A DNA stretch of 63,536 nucleotides from Oligoflexia bacterium (GCA_014376785.1 JACMQW010000059.1:1-63536), one strand, 5' to 3'. Shown: positions 35,676-45,305, counted from the first letter of the stretch. The notes: generated by a model from the sequence alone, not told the origin. Translations and numbers: made by a program.

Positions 35676-36224
35676 TCAAACAGTTGCTGATTTTGCAGAA
35701 CTCTTTTTGGTCGACGTCGTGTTCAAAGTCGGAAGCCCCCGAGCGGGACCACAAAATTGATGAACGGTTTCGAGAAGTGGTTCGAGATTGATGGGCTTCT
35801 GCAAACTTCCCGCGGTGTCCAGCGGCTCCGGATCCTGCAAGCTCTGGGTGGGTGAAACAGCAGAGATGGTGACCACTTGATGACCGGCCAAAACCGCATC
35901 ATGCTTCTGTGCATCTAAAAACTCCCAGCCATTCATGACCGGCATCATGAGATCAAGGAGGACTAAGACAGGTCCCGGCAGGGTGGGCAATATGGCCAAA
36001 GCGTCTTTCCCGTTCTGGCTGGTGTAAACGTGATAACCCTCGGACTCCAAAGCATCTGCGATAGACTCGCGAACGTCTTCATTGTCTTCTGCGATCAAGA
36101 TACTTTTACAGAGAACTTTCGAAGTTGACGGGTCCGTGTCATGGCCTGCCTTTACACCCTTCACTTCATTGCCGTGATTGGTAACGTGACTCGTTGCTTG
36201 GTGATCAGAATTTGCCTTTTTCAT
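35676..36224 (-). CDS. Single-domain response regulator
   Basis: The product has a receiver domain with the acidic pocket ('ILIAEDNEDVRES'), the phosphorylation site in 'VLVLLDLMMPVMNGWEF' and a 'QKPINL' lysine, flanked by about 35 extra residues at the N-terminus and a Ser/Thr/Lys tail. There is no output domain, so it signals by protein contact or passes phosphate on. I prefer ATG 36224 (GTGGGA five bases before) over ATG 36239. It could work with the stand-alone Hpt protein or the hybrid kinase nearby. Confidence 0.88.
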   Translation of the reverse strand: MKKANSDHQATSHVTNHGNEVKGVKAGHDTDPSTSKVLCKSILIAEDNEDVRESIADALESEGYHVYTSQNGKDALAILPTLPGPVLVLLDLMMPVMNGWEFLDAQKHDAVLAGHQVVTISAVSPTQSLQDPEPLDTAGSLQKPINLEPLLETVHQFCGPARGLPTLNTTSTKKSSAKSATV

Positions 36225-36361
36225 ATTTCCCACATCCATCCCTTTGATGTCAGCAAAGCAAAGCTTATGCCAACAATCCTTGAAGCCTTTGGACCCATCT
36301 CTCAGATTGGAAAAAATGTGAAGAGTGGCTAAGTCATTCGCGTCATGGCAACCTTGGTCCC

Positions 36362-36706
36362 ATGACTTCGCTCAATGCCGCACCTTCTCCTGTTTCCGAG
36401 AGTCTGCTACTCATTTGCGAAAAGTGCGGGAAAAAATTGGAAACTTTCGACGGTGAAAACCCAGCTAAAATCCTGCAAACCCATTTGAAAGAAACCATCA
36501 GCGACAGGTTTGGCAAAGGAAAAATTCGAAGCGTCCTTACGAGTTGTCTGGATGTGTGCCCGAAGGGGGAACTCACCCTCGCAATCGTCAGGGTGGATCG
36601 ATCCGGCGCTCCCGACACCTTCTTCACCTTCGCTCCCGGTGAGCCGAAAGAGCAAACCGATGAAATTCTCGCCCTTGCACAAAAACAGACTCTGTCGCAC
36701 GGGTGA
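36362..36706 (+). CDS. Thioredoxin-like [2Fe-2S] ferredoxin family protein
   Basis: The 114-residue protein has four cysteines placed as in thioredoxin-fold ferredoxins: 'LLLICEKCGKKLE' and 'TSCLDVCPKGELTLAIV'. The latter 'SCLDVCPxG' segment is characteristic of the (2Fe-2S) ferredoxin group related to the NuoE subunit. It probably binds one [2Fe-2S] cluster and carries electrons in the cytoplasm; its partner is unknown. It is convergent with the DUF983 gene, 11 bases away. Confidence 0.75.
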   Translation: MTSLNAAPSPVSESLLLICEKCGKKLETFDGENPAKILQTHLKETISDRFGKGKIRSVLTSCLDVCPKGELTLAIVRVDRSGAPDTFFTFAPGEPKEQTDEILALAQKQTLSHG

Positions 36707-36717
36707 CGGGCCTCTTC

Positions 36718-37134
36718 CTAGCGACTATCCATTTTTGCCCCGGACCGATACGACAAGTGAAGCCAAAGAATTTTCGCATAGTAAGTGAGTAACGGTCCCA
36801 GGATGAGGTACTGGACGAAGGGGTAACCTAAAACCCATGCATCATCTGCCCCGCTCACCTTGAGATAAATGACCGGAGGAATCGTCAATATCGAGGTCAC
36901 TAAGAAACCCAGCATCATTGCGCCCAGATAAAACCCGCTCTCGGGATTGAAATCGTAATCACAATGAGCACAGCGAGGATAAATGCTGAAAATCCCGTCG
37001 GTCACTTTCCCTATTCGGCACCGCGGACAGCGGGCGCGTAAAACCGCCAAAAAAGAAATCGGTTCCGTAGTACGGAACCCCTGAGTTTGGGTCACTACCG
37101 ACTCAGAATCTTTCAACAGCTCTTTTTCGGGCAT
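36718..37134 (-). CDS. DUF983 membrane protein with zinc-ribbon
   Basis: I use ATG 37134 because AAAAGGA is well placed; the frame is open nine codons further. The protein has two CxxC pairs ('RCPRCRIGKV' and 'YPRCAHCDYDF'), a zinc ribbon, followed by 'SGFYLGAMM' and two hydrophobic helices. This is the DUF983 pattern. The function of the family is unknown; some members lie near cytochrome oxidase genes. Here it stands next to the ferredoxin-like gene. Confidence 0.85.
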   Translation of the reverse strand: MPEKELLKDSESVVTQTQGFRTTEPISFLAVLRARCPRCRIGKVTDGIFSIYPRCAHCDYDFNPESGFYLGAMMLGFLVTSILTIPPVIYLKVSGADDAWVLGYPFVQYLILGPLLTYYAKILWLHLSYRSGAKMDSR

Positions 37135-37231
37135 ACAATTTCCTTTTCCAAATCGTAGCATAATTTCCCAAAATCAGCTTTCCTGATTATTGCAATCTCC
37201 CTCATGAAAAAGACTGTGTTAGAAAAAATCT

Positions 37232-40200
37232 ATGAAAGAAATGCTGAACACCCAAGAATTCCGTAAGTCACTTTCCCGGAATTTCATGCTGCCTCTCATC
37301 CTGGGAGTTTTAGTCAGTGGGGTCTTCGTTGCCCTGATTCTTCATCTCGTCGCGACCAGCAAAATGGTCGCGCACACGCACGAGGTCATCGCGAAAGCGA
37401 ATGAATCTGTTAAATTAATTGTCGACGCCGAGACCGGTCTCCGCGGTTTCGTCATCACTGAAAATGAAAAGTTTTTGCAGCCCTACCATCACGCGGTTGC
37501 CGCCCTTCCTGAAACGTTAGACGGCTTGATTAATTTGGTAGAAGACAATCCTGTTGAAAAAGAGCGTATCCGCCAAATTTCTGCGGGGTACCGCGAATGG
37601 TCCACCTTTGCTTCCGAAACGATTGATAATGTTCGAAGTGGACGTGCGAAACGAGCTCGGGAAACCATCCGAAGCGAACGCGGCAAAATGATCATGGATG
37701 GAATGAGGGTCGTTTTTAACGAAATTATTTCCGCCGAAGAAAAATTAGTCTTCGAAAGGAACTCCGAAAGCACTAATTTTGTTCGCACATCTCTTTTAAT
37801 CGTCATTTTTTCAAGTTTACTCGTCGGTGGAATCATCGCTTTCGTGAGTCGAAAACAACTCCTCGCGGTGTCTAAAAGTTACGGTTCTGCACTCGAACGC
37901 ATGCTCGAGCAGAATAGAGACCTCCAAGAGCAGGACTGGTTACGCGCTGGTCAGACACGCATTAACGAAGTCATGCGTGGCGACCTCACTCTGGCGCAAC
38001 TCGCCGAAGGCGCACTCGGTTTTTTTGCGGATACGCTGGGCGTTCGAGCAGCTACTTTCTACAGTCAAGCCACTCCTGGAACTTTAGCGCTCACCCAGAG
38101 TTACGCGATATCCCCTGCGGAATTAAGCGGCATTCAACACATCCGACTGAAAGAATCCTTAGTGGGTCAAGCCGCGATCGATAATAAAATCCGGGTGATT
38201 GACAGCCTTCCAACTGATTACTTCCAAGTGCGCTCTTCACTAGGCTCAGCGAAGCCCTCGAAACTCATCCTCTTCCCGGTCGCGTCGGACGGAGAAGTTC
38301 GCGCAGTATTAGAACTTGGAATGTTCGAGCCCGTCGAGCCGAGACATCTGAAACTTCTGGAAATACTCTCTGAAGATATTGGGGTGGCAGTACGCTCCGC
38401 CCTTTATCGCATCCGTCTTCAAGAACTGCTCGAAGAATCTCAACGCCAGGCAGAGGAACTTCAGGCTCAGCAAGAAGAGTTAAGAGTGAGCAATGAAGAA
38501 ATGGAAGAGCACACGAAAGCGCTCAAAGAATCTCAAACCAAGCTTGAAACGCAACAAGCCGAACTCGAACAAACAAACTCGCAACTTTGTCGCCAATCGA
38601 ATGCCCTGGAAGCCCAAAATGAAGAGTTGGTGAATGCTCGGCAGATCATGGAAGTAAAAGCACGCGAGCTTGCCCAAGCGAGCCAGTACAAGAGCCAGTT
38701 TCTAGCGAATATGTCTCACGAGCTCAGGACTCCACTCAACAGCACCCTCATTCTTTCCCAACTCCTGGTTGAGAATAAATCAGGGCGACTTTCCGCTGAA
38801 GATGTCGACTTTGCCCAAACCATTCTCTCCTCCAGCAATGACCTCCTGAACCTCATCAATGACATTCTCGACCTAGCGAAAGTAGAAGCGGGAAAGATCG
38901 ATCTCCGCTCGACCGAGATCGAACTGGAAAAATTCGCGCTCAGTTTAGAAAAGGTATTTGCTCCCATCACCCGAGGGAAGCCGGTAGAGATTCGTTCCGA
39001 AGTCTTACCCGGCACACCGTCCACGATCGAAACCGATCGACTGCGCCTCGAACAGATTTTAAAGAACTTCCTTTCCAACGCGGTAAAGTTCACGGGTAAA
39101 GGTTCGGTTTCGCTTTCGATTTTCGAGCGCCAGGGGCGAGTGGGATTCGCGGTAAAAGATACCGGAATTGGAATTCCAAAAGATAAACTCAGCCTCATCT
39201 TCGAAGCATTCCAGCAGGCCGACGGCAGCACGAGCCGAACTTATGGAGGCACGGGACTCGGCTTGACCATCTCGCGAGACCTCGCAAAAATGATGGGTGG
39301 AGAAATTGAGGTCGAAAGCACGGTGGGAACGGGAAGCACCTTCACGCTCTGGCTTCCGAAAAAGATGTCCGCAGGTGCCGCTAACCCGACTCTCTCTCGC
39401 CTACCGGGGGCTGTCGTTTCCGAAAAACCGAGCCTCCCTAAACCGAACACTTCAGGAAGTAGAAACGCGGTCATCGCCGGCTCGGGCAGTTTGCTCGACG
39501 ACCGCACGAAGCTTCGCTCCGGAACCCGACTCTTAATGATCGTTGAGGATGATTCGATTTTTGCAAAACACCTCATAGAGTTGAGCCATGAACTCGAGTT
39601 CCAATGCTTACTAGCTCCGACCGCTGAAGAAGCCATCGCGCTCGCCATTGAATACATCCCTCACGCAGTTTTGCTGGATATGCAGCTCCCGGATCACACC
39701 GGCTTATTTGTGCTCGATCGACTGAAAGAAAACCCAATCACGCGGCACATTCCCGTGCACATTGTTTCCGGCATGGATTACACTCAGGCCGCTCTGCAAA
39801 TGGGGGCGGTGGGCTACCTCCAAAAACCGGCGTCACGAGATCAGATTTTAGGCGTGATAAAGAAACTGGAGTCCAAGCTTTCCCAGGAAATGAAACGCGT
39901 GCTGATCGTGGAAGATAATTTGGTGCAACGAGATGCCGTGCGACGACTCCTGGCCGGTGAAGGAACCGAAGTGCACACCGTGGCTACCGGAGCGGAAGCG
40001 CTCGACCTCATTCAAAAGCAGACTTTCGATTGCCTCGTCGTCGACCTCACCCTCCCGGATATGAGCGGCTATGAACTCCTGGAAAAAATTAGTGGAAATC
40101 CCGAATCTCCTCCTCCGCCAGTAATCGTGTACACGGGACACACTCTTTCGCGCGCGGAAGAGGATCGTCTCCAGCGCTATTCCCGGAGCATCATCGTCAA

Positions 40201-40708
40201 AGGCGCCAGATCTCCTGAGAGATTGCTGAGCGAAGTGAGCCTCTTTCTCCACCAAGTCGAATCAAGCCTCCCACCCGAACGCCAACAATCCCTACGTGAC
40301 CTTCGGGACCGAGAACTCATCTTCGACCAAAAAACTCTCCTGATCGTAGATGACGATGTACGGAATATCTTCGCATTGACCAGTGCCCTGGAGCCACGGG
40401 GAGCGAAAATCGTGATTGCGCGGAACGGTCAACAAGCCTTGGAACAGCTAGCTGCTCATCCTGGTGTCGATCTGGTCTTAATGGACATCATGATGCCCAT
40501 CATGGACGGATACGACGCGATGAAAAACATCCGCAATGATCCCAAACTGAAAAAACTCCCCATTATCGCCCTCACCGCGAAAGCCATGAGCGACGATCAG
40601 GAAAAATGCATCGCGGCGGGAGCGAATGATTACCTCGCAAAACCGATCGATCTTCAGAAGCTGCTTTCACTCATTCGAGTTTGGATCCATCCAAACGGAA
40701 GGACGTAA
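37232..40708 (+). CDS. Hybrid sensor histidine kinase: CHASE3-GAF-HisKA-HATPase-three REC
   Basis: This is a 1158-residue kinase. Domains in order: a membrane helix (about 18-42), a periplasmic CHASE3 domain ('DAETGLRGFVITENEKFL'), a second helix (about 187-207), a GAF-like domain (about 240-385), a long Gln/Glu coiled coil (about 390-485), HisKA with phosphoacceptor His496 in 'SHELRTPLNS', a HATPase ('DTGIGIP', 'GGTGLGL'), and three receivers with Asp816, Asp938 and Asp1085. The last receiver is the most canonical ('VLMDIMMPIMDGYDA'). It senses an unknown envelope signal. The CheR gene begins five bases after its stop, followed by CheB, YihY and REC genes in one run. Confidence 0.95.
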   Translation: MKEMLNTQEFRKSLSRNFMLPLILGVLVSGVFVALILHLVATSKMVAHTHEVIAKANESVKLIVDAETGLRGFVITENEKFLQPYHHAVAALPETLDGLINLVEDNPVEKERIRQISAGYREWSTFASETIDNVRSGRAKRARETIRSERGKMIMDGMRVVFNEIISAEEKLVFERNSESTNFVRTSLLIVIFSSLLVGGIIAFVSRKQLLAVSKSYGSALERMLEQNRDLQEQDWLRAGQTRINEVMRGDLTLAQLAEGALGFFADTLGVRAATFYSQATPGTLALTQSYAISPAELSGIQHIRLKESLVGQAAIDNKIRVIDSLPTDYFQVRSSLGSAKPSKLILFPVASDGEVRAVLELGMFEPVEPRHLKLLEILSEDIGVAVRSALYRIRLQELLEESQRQAEELQAQQEELRVSNEEMEEHTKALKESQTKLETQQAELEQTNSQLCRQSNALEAQNEELVNARQIMEVKARELAQASQYKSQFLANMSHELRTPLNSTLILSQLLVENKSGRLSAEDVDFAQTILSSSNDLLNLINDILDLAKVEAGKIDLRSTEIELEKFALSLEKVFAPITRGKPVEIRSEVLPGTPSTIETDRLRLEQILKNFLSNAVKFTGKGSVSLSIFERQGRVGFAVKDTGIGIPKDKLSLIFEAFQQADGSTSRTYGGTGLGLTISRDLAKMMGGEIEVESTVGTGSTFTLWLPKKMSAGAANPTLSRLPGAVVSEKPSLPKPNTSGSRNAVIAGSGSLLDDRTKLRSGTRLLMIVEDDSIFAKHLIELSHELEFQCLLAPTAEEAIALAIEYIPHAVLLDMQLPDHTGLFVLDRLKENPITRHIPVHIVSGMDYTQAALQMGAVGYLQKPASRDQILGVIKKLESKLSQEMKRVLIVEDNLVQRDAVRRLLAGEGTEVHTVATGAEALDLIQKQTFDCLVVDLTLPDMSGYELLEKISGNPESPPPPVIVYTGHTLSRAEEDRLQRYSRSIIVKGARSPERLLSEVSLFLHQVESSLPPERQQSLRDLRDRELIFDQKTLLIVDDDVRNIFALTSALEPRGAKIVIARNGQQALEQLAAHPGVDLVLMDIMMPIMDGYDAMKNIRNDPKLKKLPIIALTAKAMSDDQEKCIAAGANDYLAKPIDLQKLLSLIRVWIHPNGRT

Positions 40709-40712
40709 TCGA

Positions 40713-41549
40713 ATGAGCGAAGATAAAACGGACGACATCGAAATCGAATTACTCCTGCAGGGAATTTTTCTGCGGTATAAATACGATTTCCGAGAATACA
40801 GCCGAGCATCTGTTAAACGCCGTCTAAAAAGTGCCATGTCGCGATTGAATGTCGCCACGGTCAGTGGCCTTCAAGAAAAAACCCTGCACCAACCAGAATT
40901 CTTTTTTTCCCTTCTCCAATACCTCACCGTTCCGGTCACCGAGATGTTTCGAGACCCGGCTTATTTTCAAGCCCTCCGTGAAAAGGTACTCCCTCACTTG
41001 AGCACTTATCCTTCTCTGAAACTTTGGGTCGCGGGATGTAGCACGGGCGAAGAAGCCTACTCGCTTGCGATTCTTCTAGAAGAAGAGGGACTCTTAGATC
41101 GTTCGATCATCTACGCAACAGATATTAATCCAGTGAGTTTGAAAAAAGCGGAAGCGGGAATTTATCGACTCGAAGACATCCAAAAATACACTGCAAATTA
41201 TCAGAAAGCAGGGGGCAAGCGCTCTCTTTCTGACTATTATGTGGCGGACTATGGAGCAGTCGCTTTCCAGCCCTTGATCAGAAAAAAAATTCTTTTTACC
41301 GATCACAGTCTGGCCACTGACAATGTGTTTTCAGAGACTCACTTCATCTCTTGCCGAAACGTCATGATTTATTTTGAGCCTGAACTCCAGAATCGTGCAG
41401 TTGGATTGTTTACGGAATCCCTCGCACGCCAGGGATTTTTAGGGATCGGAGAAAAAGAGAGTCTCCAATTCTCTCCCCATGCGGTCCGCTATGAAAGTGT
41501 TGACCGAGGGATGAAAATTTATCGAAAAGTGTTGGAGCGTGGCTTGTGA
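40713..41549 (+). CDS. CheR-family protein-glutamate methyltransferase
   Basis: ATG 40713 follows GGAAGGA and gives a 278-residue CheR protein; the frame is open further upstream but would overlap the kinase gene. It has the all-helical N-terminal domain ('YKYDFREYSRASVKRRL') and the SAM-binding core 'LWVAGCSTGEEAYSLA', then 'IYATDINPVSL' and 'FISCRNVMIYF'. CheR adds methyl groups to glutamates of receptors. No chemoreceptor, CheA or CheW gene is present; together with CheB and a CHASE3 hybrid kinase this looks like a non-motility module, in which the coiled coil of the kinase could be the substrate. Confidence 0.93.
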   Translation: MSEDKTDDIEIELLLQGIFLRYKYDFREYSRASVKRRLKSAMSRLNVATVSGLQEKTLHQPEFFFSLLQYLTVPVTEMFRDPAYFQALREKVLPHLSTYPSLKLWVAGCSTGEEAYSLAILLEEEGLLDRSIIYATDINPVSLKKAEAGIYRLEDIQKYTANYQKAGGKRSLSDYYVADYGAVAFQPLIRKKILFTDHSLATDNVFSETHFISCRNVMIYFEPELQNRAVGLFTESLARQGFLGIGEKESLQFSPHAVRYESVDRGMKIYRKVLERGL

Positions 41550-42136
41550 GAATGCCAGAAAATCATCCGATATTGGGAAGAGCGATTGCAATTGGGGTTT
41601 CGGCAGGTGGCGTTGATGTGCTCAATCGCCTATTCAAAAACCTTCCTCGGCCATTTCCAATCCCTATTTTTGTGACTCTCCATGTTTCTGCGCATGCGGC
41701 ATTCATTCCGGAAGCCTTCCATGGCGGACCCGGGCTCGTCGTGAAAGAGAGCGAAGACAAAGAAGAAATCCGGAGTGGCCATGTTTATTTTGCGGCCGCT
41801 GATTATCACCTGCTCGTCGAAAAAACCGGACGTTTGAGCTTTTCTTCAGAGGAGCCAGTGCACTACTCACGACCATCGAGTGACGTCATGTTGGAATCGG
41901 CAGCCGAAACCTACGGGCGAGACCTGCTCGGAATTGTGCTCACAGGCGCGAATGACGACGGAGCAAGTGGTTTAGCGATCGTGAAAGCCGAAGGCGGCAG
42001 GACCATCGTTCAGGACCCGGCGACCGCAACCTCCGACACGATGCCAAAGGCTGCGTTGAAACTTTGCGCACCCGATGAAATTTTAAGTCCCGAAGAAATC
42101 GCGGCTTCCATGATCCGTTGGGGAGAAGGCAAATGA
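41546..42136 (+). CDS. CheB-type methylesterase, no receiver domain
   Basis: The 196-residue protein is only the catalytic part of CheB. The triad is present: Ser19 in 'IGVSAGG', His46 in 'VTLHVSA' and an Asp in 'LTGANDDGASG' (137-138). It should remove methyl groups or deamidate receptors. The absence of the usual receiver domain means it is not directly switched by phosphorylation, though the neighbouring REC protein could do so. It overlaps cheR at the start (GTG 41546; ATG 41552 also possible) and the YihY gene at the end. Confidence 0.92.
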   Translation: MRMPENHPILGRAIAIGVSAGGVDVLNRLFKNLPRPFPIPIFVTLHVSAHAAFIPEAFHGGPGLVVKESEDKEEIRSGHVYFAAADYHLLVEKTGRLSFSSEEPVHYSRPSSDVMLESAAETYGRDLLGIVLTGANDDGASGLAIVKAEGGRTIVQDPATATSDTMPKAALKLCAPDEILSPEEIAASMIRWGEGK

Positions 42137-43041
42137 AACATCAGCTTCGAACAATCTTGCCGATTCTCAAGGCGAGTTTAAATAATTGGATTGATGATAA
42201 GTCGACTACCGCGAGTGCCGCGCTTGCTTACTACACCATCTTTTCCGCCGCGCCCTTGATCCTGATTGCGCTTGCGATCAGCGGCATCTTTTTTGGCGAT
42301 GAGGCGAGTCGGGGCCAAATTTTCGATGCCGTACGTGGACTTCTCGGAGATCAGGGGGCAGCCGCCATCGAAGGTCTGGTCGAGGCATCGGCAGTGAAGA
42401 AATCGGGAATCATTGCAACGGTGATTGGCGTCGCGACGTTAATCGTCGGTTCGACCACGGTTTTCGGTCAGCTTCAAGAATCATTGAACGCAATATGGAA
42501 AGTCCAGCCGCGACCAGGCCGAGCCTTTCACACCCTCTTTCGCCAGCGGTTACTTTCTTTTTCCATGATCCTGGTCATCGCATTTTTACTTCTGGTGTCT
42601 TTGATTTTGAGCGCAGGCCTAGCGGCCGCGGGAAAGTTCGCGAGCAGTCGATTGCCCGGCGGCGCCGTTCTCTGGCAAGGCATTAACTTCGCGGTCTCCT
42701 TTGGTTTTACGACCTTTCTCTTTGCGGCCATCTATAAAATCCTTCCAGACGTTAAACTCAGTTGGACCCACGTCGGGGTCGGCGGCGGAATCACTGCACT
42801 CTTTTTTACCATTGGAAAGCTTCTGATCGGCCTCTATCTGGGTAAAAGTGCGATCGCGTCAACCTATGGCGCCGCAAGTTCCGCCGTAATCATCCTCTTG
42901 TGGACTTATTATTCAGCAGCCGTTTTGCTCTTCGGAGCCGAATACACCCACGCTCGAATGGAGTTCTTCTCTGAGGTTGCGGAATTGAAACCGGGGGCAG
43001 AACGCATTCCCTCTTTACCACCCGGTCAGAATGCGGTTTGA
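42133..43041 (+). CDS. YihY/BrkB-family inner-membrane protein
   Basis: ATG 42133 overlaps the CheB stop (ATGA) and has GGAGAAGG before it. The 302-residue protein has six hydrophobic helices and the family pattern: 'ASAALAYYTIFSAAPLILIAL' (in part), 'STTVFGQLQESLNAIW' and 'YGAASSAVIILLWTYYSA'. The older labels 'ribonuclease BN' and 'virulence factor BrkB' are not well supported; the function is unknown. Co-transcription with cheR, cheB and a REC gene is unusual. Confidence 0.9.
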   Translation: MKHQLRTILPILKASLNNWIDDKSTTASAALAYYTIFSAAPLILIALAISGIFFGDEASRGQIFDAVRGLLGDQGAAAIEGLVEASAVKKSGIIATVIGVATLIVGSTTVFGQLQESLNAIWKVQPRPGRAFHTLFRQRLLSFSMILVIAFLLLVSLILSAGLAAAGKFASSRLPGGAVLWQGINFAVSFGFTTFLFAAIYKILPDVKLSWTHVGVGGGITALFFTIGKLLIGLYLGKSAIASTYGAASSAVIILLWTYYSAAVLLFGAEYTHARMEFFSEVAELKPGAERIPSLPPGQNAV

Positions 43042-43049
43042 TAGGGAAA

Positions 43050-43424
43050 ATGAGTGACACCCCTGTAAAGCATATCCTCATCATCGAGGACGACCGTGAC
43101 ATCCTCGACGCTCTCGTCGACTTGTTAGGTGAAGAAGGCTACCGAATCTCGACGGCTCGAAATGGCCAAGAAGGAATCGATTTCCTGAATTCATCTCCCG
43201 ACCTTCCATCACTGATTTTACTCGACCTCATGATGCCGGTAAAAGACGGTCGCGCCTTCCGACTCGAGCAAAAAGATCATCCCCGTTATGGAATAATTCC
43301 GGTGATTCTGATGTCCGCCGATGGAAGAATCGAAGGCAAGAAGGCCGATTATGCGATTGAGCACCACATCCGCAAGCCGGCTGATGTGACCACGATCCTA
43401 AATATGATCGAGAAGTTAGCTTAA
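43050..43424 (+). CDS. Single-domain response regulator
   Basis: This 124-residue receiver domain starts at ATG 43050 (AGGGA before it) and has the acidic pocket ('LIIEDDRDIL'), the phosphorylation site in 'LILLDLMMPVKDGRAF' and the lysine in 'IRKPADV'. No output domain is present. As the last gene of the kinase-CheR-CheB-YihY run it is a probable target of the hybrid kinase, and may regulate the receiver-less CheB. Confidence 0.92.
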   Translation: MSDTPVKHILIIEDDRDILDALVDLLGEEGYRISTARNGQEGIDFLNSSPDLPSLILLDLMMPVKDGRAFRLEQKDHPRYGIIPVILMSADGRIEGKKADYAIEHHIRKPADVTTILNMIEKLA

Positions 43425-43438
43425 CTCTGTCCTCCCTC

Positions 43439-43466
43439 GGTGTCCGAAATGCGGTGTCCGAAATGC
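43439..43466. repeat. Tandem 14-base repeat
   Basis: GGTGTCCGAAATGC occurs twice in direct succession, followed by looser copies (CTGCTCGAACTG, CTGCCTGAAATG) up to about 43495, just before the decayed OmpR-type gene. It is probably slippage in a noncoding spacer. Confidence 0.6.
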
Positions 43467-43548
43467 TCTGCTCGAACTGCTCTGCCTGAAATGTTTTCCA
43501 CAGTAGCGCTCCATTCCTGCGATAGACTTTTTTCAGGAGTACGCACTG

Positions 43549-44223
43549 ATGAATTCCGTCCTTCTCGTAGAAGATGATCCTGTTTTAGGGCGAGGTCTCA
43601 CGCTGTCTCTAGAGTTCGAAGGCTACCGCGTCTTCCTGGCGACCCATCTCTCGGATGCACACACGTTTTTTCTGCGCGAGAGCTGCCGACTGGTCCTGCT
43701 CGACCGAAATTTACCTGATGGAAATGGAATCGAATTCCTTAAATCGATCCGAGCGGCGGGGTCTTCGGTACACGTGATCATCCTCACCGCCCAAACCGAC
43801 GAAGACTCGGTCGTCGAGGGATTATCCAACGGCGCAAATGACTATATGCGGAAGCCCTTGGGCAACCGGGAACTCTTAGCCCGAATGAAAGCGGTCGTGC
43901 GAGAAACGAACTCTGGGGCGGCTTCCACGCGCTATGGTGACTTGAGTGCCTTCGATGACCTCCGAAAAATTTTTCGGTAGTGAGCGAGAAATCGAATTGA
44001 ACCGGCGCGAATTCGACATCCTTCGCTACTTTATAAGCCATGCAGAAAAAGTGGTCACTCGCGAAGCACTGCTTCCCTGATCAATCAAGACGGAGAGATT
44101 TTCGATCGCACGATCGACTCCCATGTCTCTCATGTTCGCGCGCGTCTTCGGGCAGCGAACGTGAAGGATGTCCAAATATTCTCAGTCTATGGCATCGGTT
44201 ATCGCCTGGAGCGGGTAAAGTGA
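43549..44223 (+). pseudogene. OmpR-family response regulator, two frameshifts
   Basis: The first piece (43549-43980) is a full receiver domain with 'LVEDDPVLGRGL' and 'LVLLDRNLPDGNG'. It runs into TAG at 43978 because of one extra base in the run AAAAATTTTTCGG; the next frame continues 'GSEREIELNRREFDILRYF' of the winged-helix domain. A second shift near 44075 returns to the first frame, 'LINQDGEIFDRTIDSHVSHVRARL' (in part) and 'VYGIGYRLERVK', stopping at 44221. Both halves are otherwise clearly OmpR/PhoB-like. As sequenced, only the receiver could be made. The stop overlaps the start of the kinase wreck, as in intact regulator-kinase pairs. Confidence 0.85.
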
Positions 44224-45305
44224 TCTGAAATTCATTCTTCCGTCGCCATTATTTAATCACGGCGCTCATTCTTCTCTTTTCTTACGCGGTTGCCTTCCTG
44301 ACCAGTCACCTCATCATGCGAGCCACCCGGCCCACCGTAGAAGCGAACCGTCCCCTTTTTTTCGCGCGGTTGGTGGATGAAATAATCCCTCACGACCGAA
44401 TTGCTTCGCTGAGTAAAATCGAAATGTTGAGCGACCGAAAGATGCGGATCCGCCTCGCTCTGGTCGGTTCAGACGGGACTGTGATTTTTCCGTCGAATTT
44501 GCCTCATCCTTTCAACTGGGCGGAAACCGCAAAACCCGGCGGTCCGATGGAATCTACTTCGTTTGGCACTCCCGATTCTGATCCTCCAGAACCGAATGAC
44601 TCGATCATTCGACCGGCCGGCTCGGGCCCGGCGGAATACTTGCTCACCATTCGAGACCTTCCTCGCCCCGGACCCCTTGCGCCGGGTACGGGAAATATTC
44701 CATCCGCGCATGAACCCTAGCCGTGGATGCACACGAACTTCGAACTCCGGTCGCCTCGCTGAAGAACCTGATCGTGACGTCGCATAAAGCGGTGACGTCG
44801 GGCCGCGCGGAGCTCAGTGCCGAACTCTATTCGTTATCCGTTCGCGAAGTGGATTACTTCGAACGACTCGTCGAAGATCTTCTCATTCTCGCGGGGGTTA
44901 GTGAACGTCGCTGCCCGTTACCGAGAGCGTTCGCTTGAAGTGCAAAAAAACTTTCCAGCTCAAGATCCGATTTTTTTTCGGGACTCGCATCTGCTGCGGC
45001 GGATGCTTCGAAACGCCCTAGAAAATGCCTTTTCATTCGCGACCCAGGTGGTTCGAATCGAAGTCAAATGGGATGAAAACGAAGTAAGGCTGGTCATCGA
45101 GGATGATGGTCCAGGCCTCACCCCGGATGCCATTGCCCGATTCGGAGTCCGTCGCGCGACTCGGTTTCTCGGCGAAACCTCCGAAGGAAGACTTTCGGTA
45201 GGTTTGGGGTCGGTCATCCTAAAAACAGTGGCGCAAATCCACCGCGGGGATGTGATCGCTGGAAATAGAAATGCGAGCAACGGTAAAACCGGCGCCCGCA
45301 TTTAA
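44220..45305 (+). pseudogene. Sensor histidine kinase, stop codon and several frameshifts
   Basis: GTG 44220 overlaps the regulator stop. The third codon is TGA (44226), then the same frame gives a membrane helix ('YLITALILLFSYAVAFLTSHL') and a sensor region to 44720. The H-box lies in another frame at 44723: 'AVDAHELRTPVASLKNL', where the Ser before His is missing. After 'VEDLLILAGV' it shifts again to the ATPase part: 'RNALENAFSFA' (N box), 'DDGPGLTPDA' (G1) and 'GLGSVILKTVAQIHRG' (G2). At least one nonsense and three frame breaks separate its parts, so it is dead as sequenced. It pairs with the broken OmpR-type regulator just upstream. Confidence 0.85.

Noticed and set aside
26238..44228. 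TGA codons read as tryptophan or selenocysteine in the broken genes
   Set aside because: Many intact genes in the window end with TGA, the broken genes also contain TAA, TAG and frameshifts, and no Sec machinery or SECIS-like hairpin was seen.
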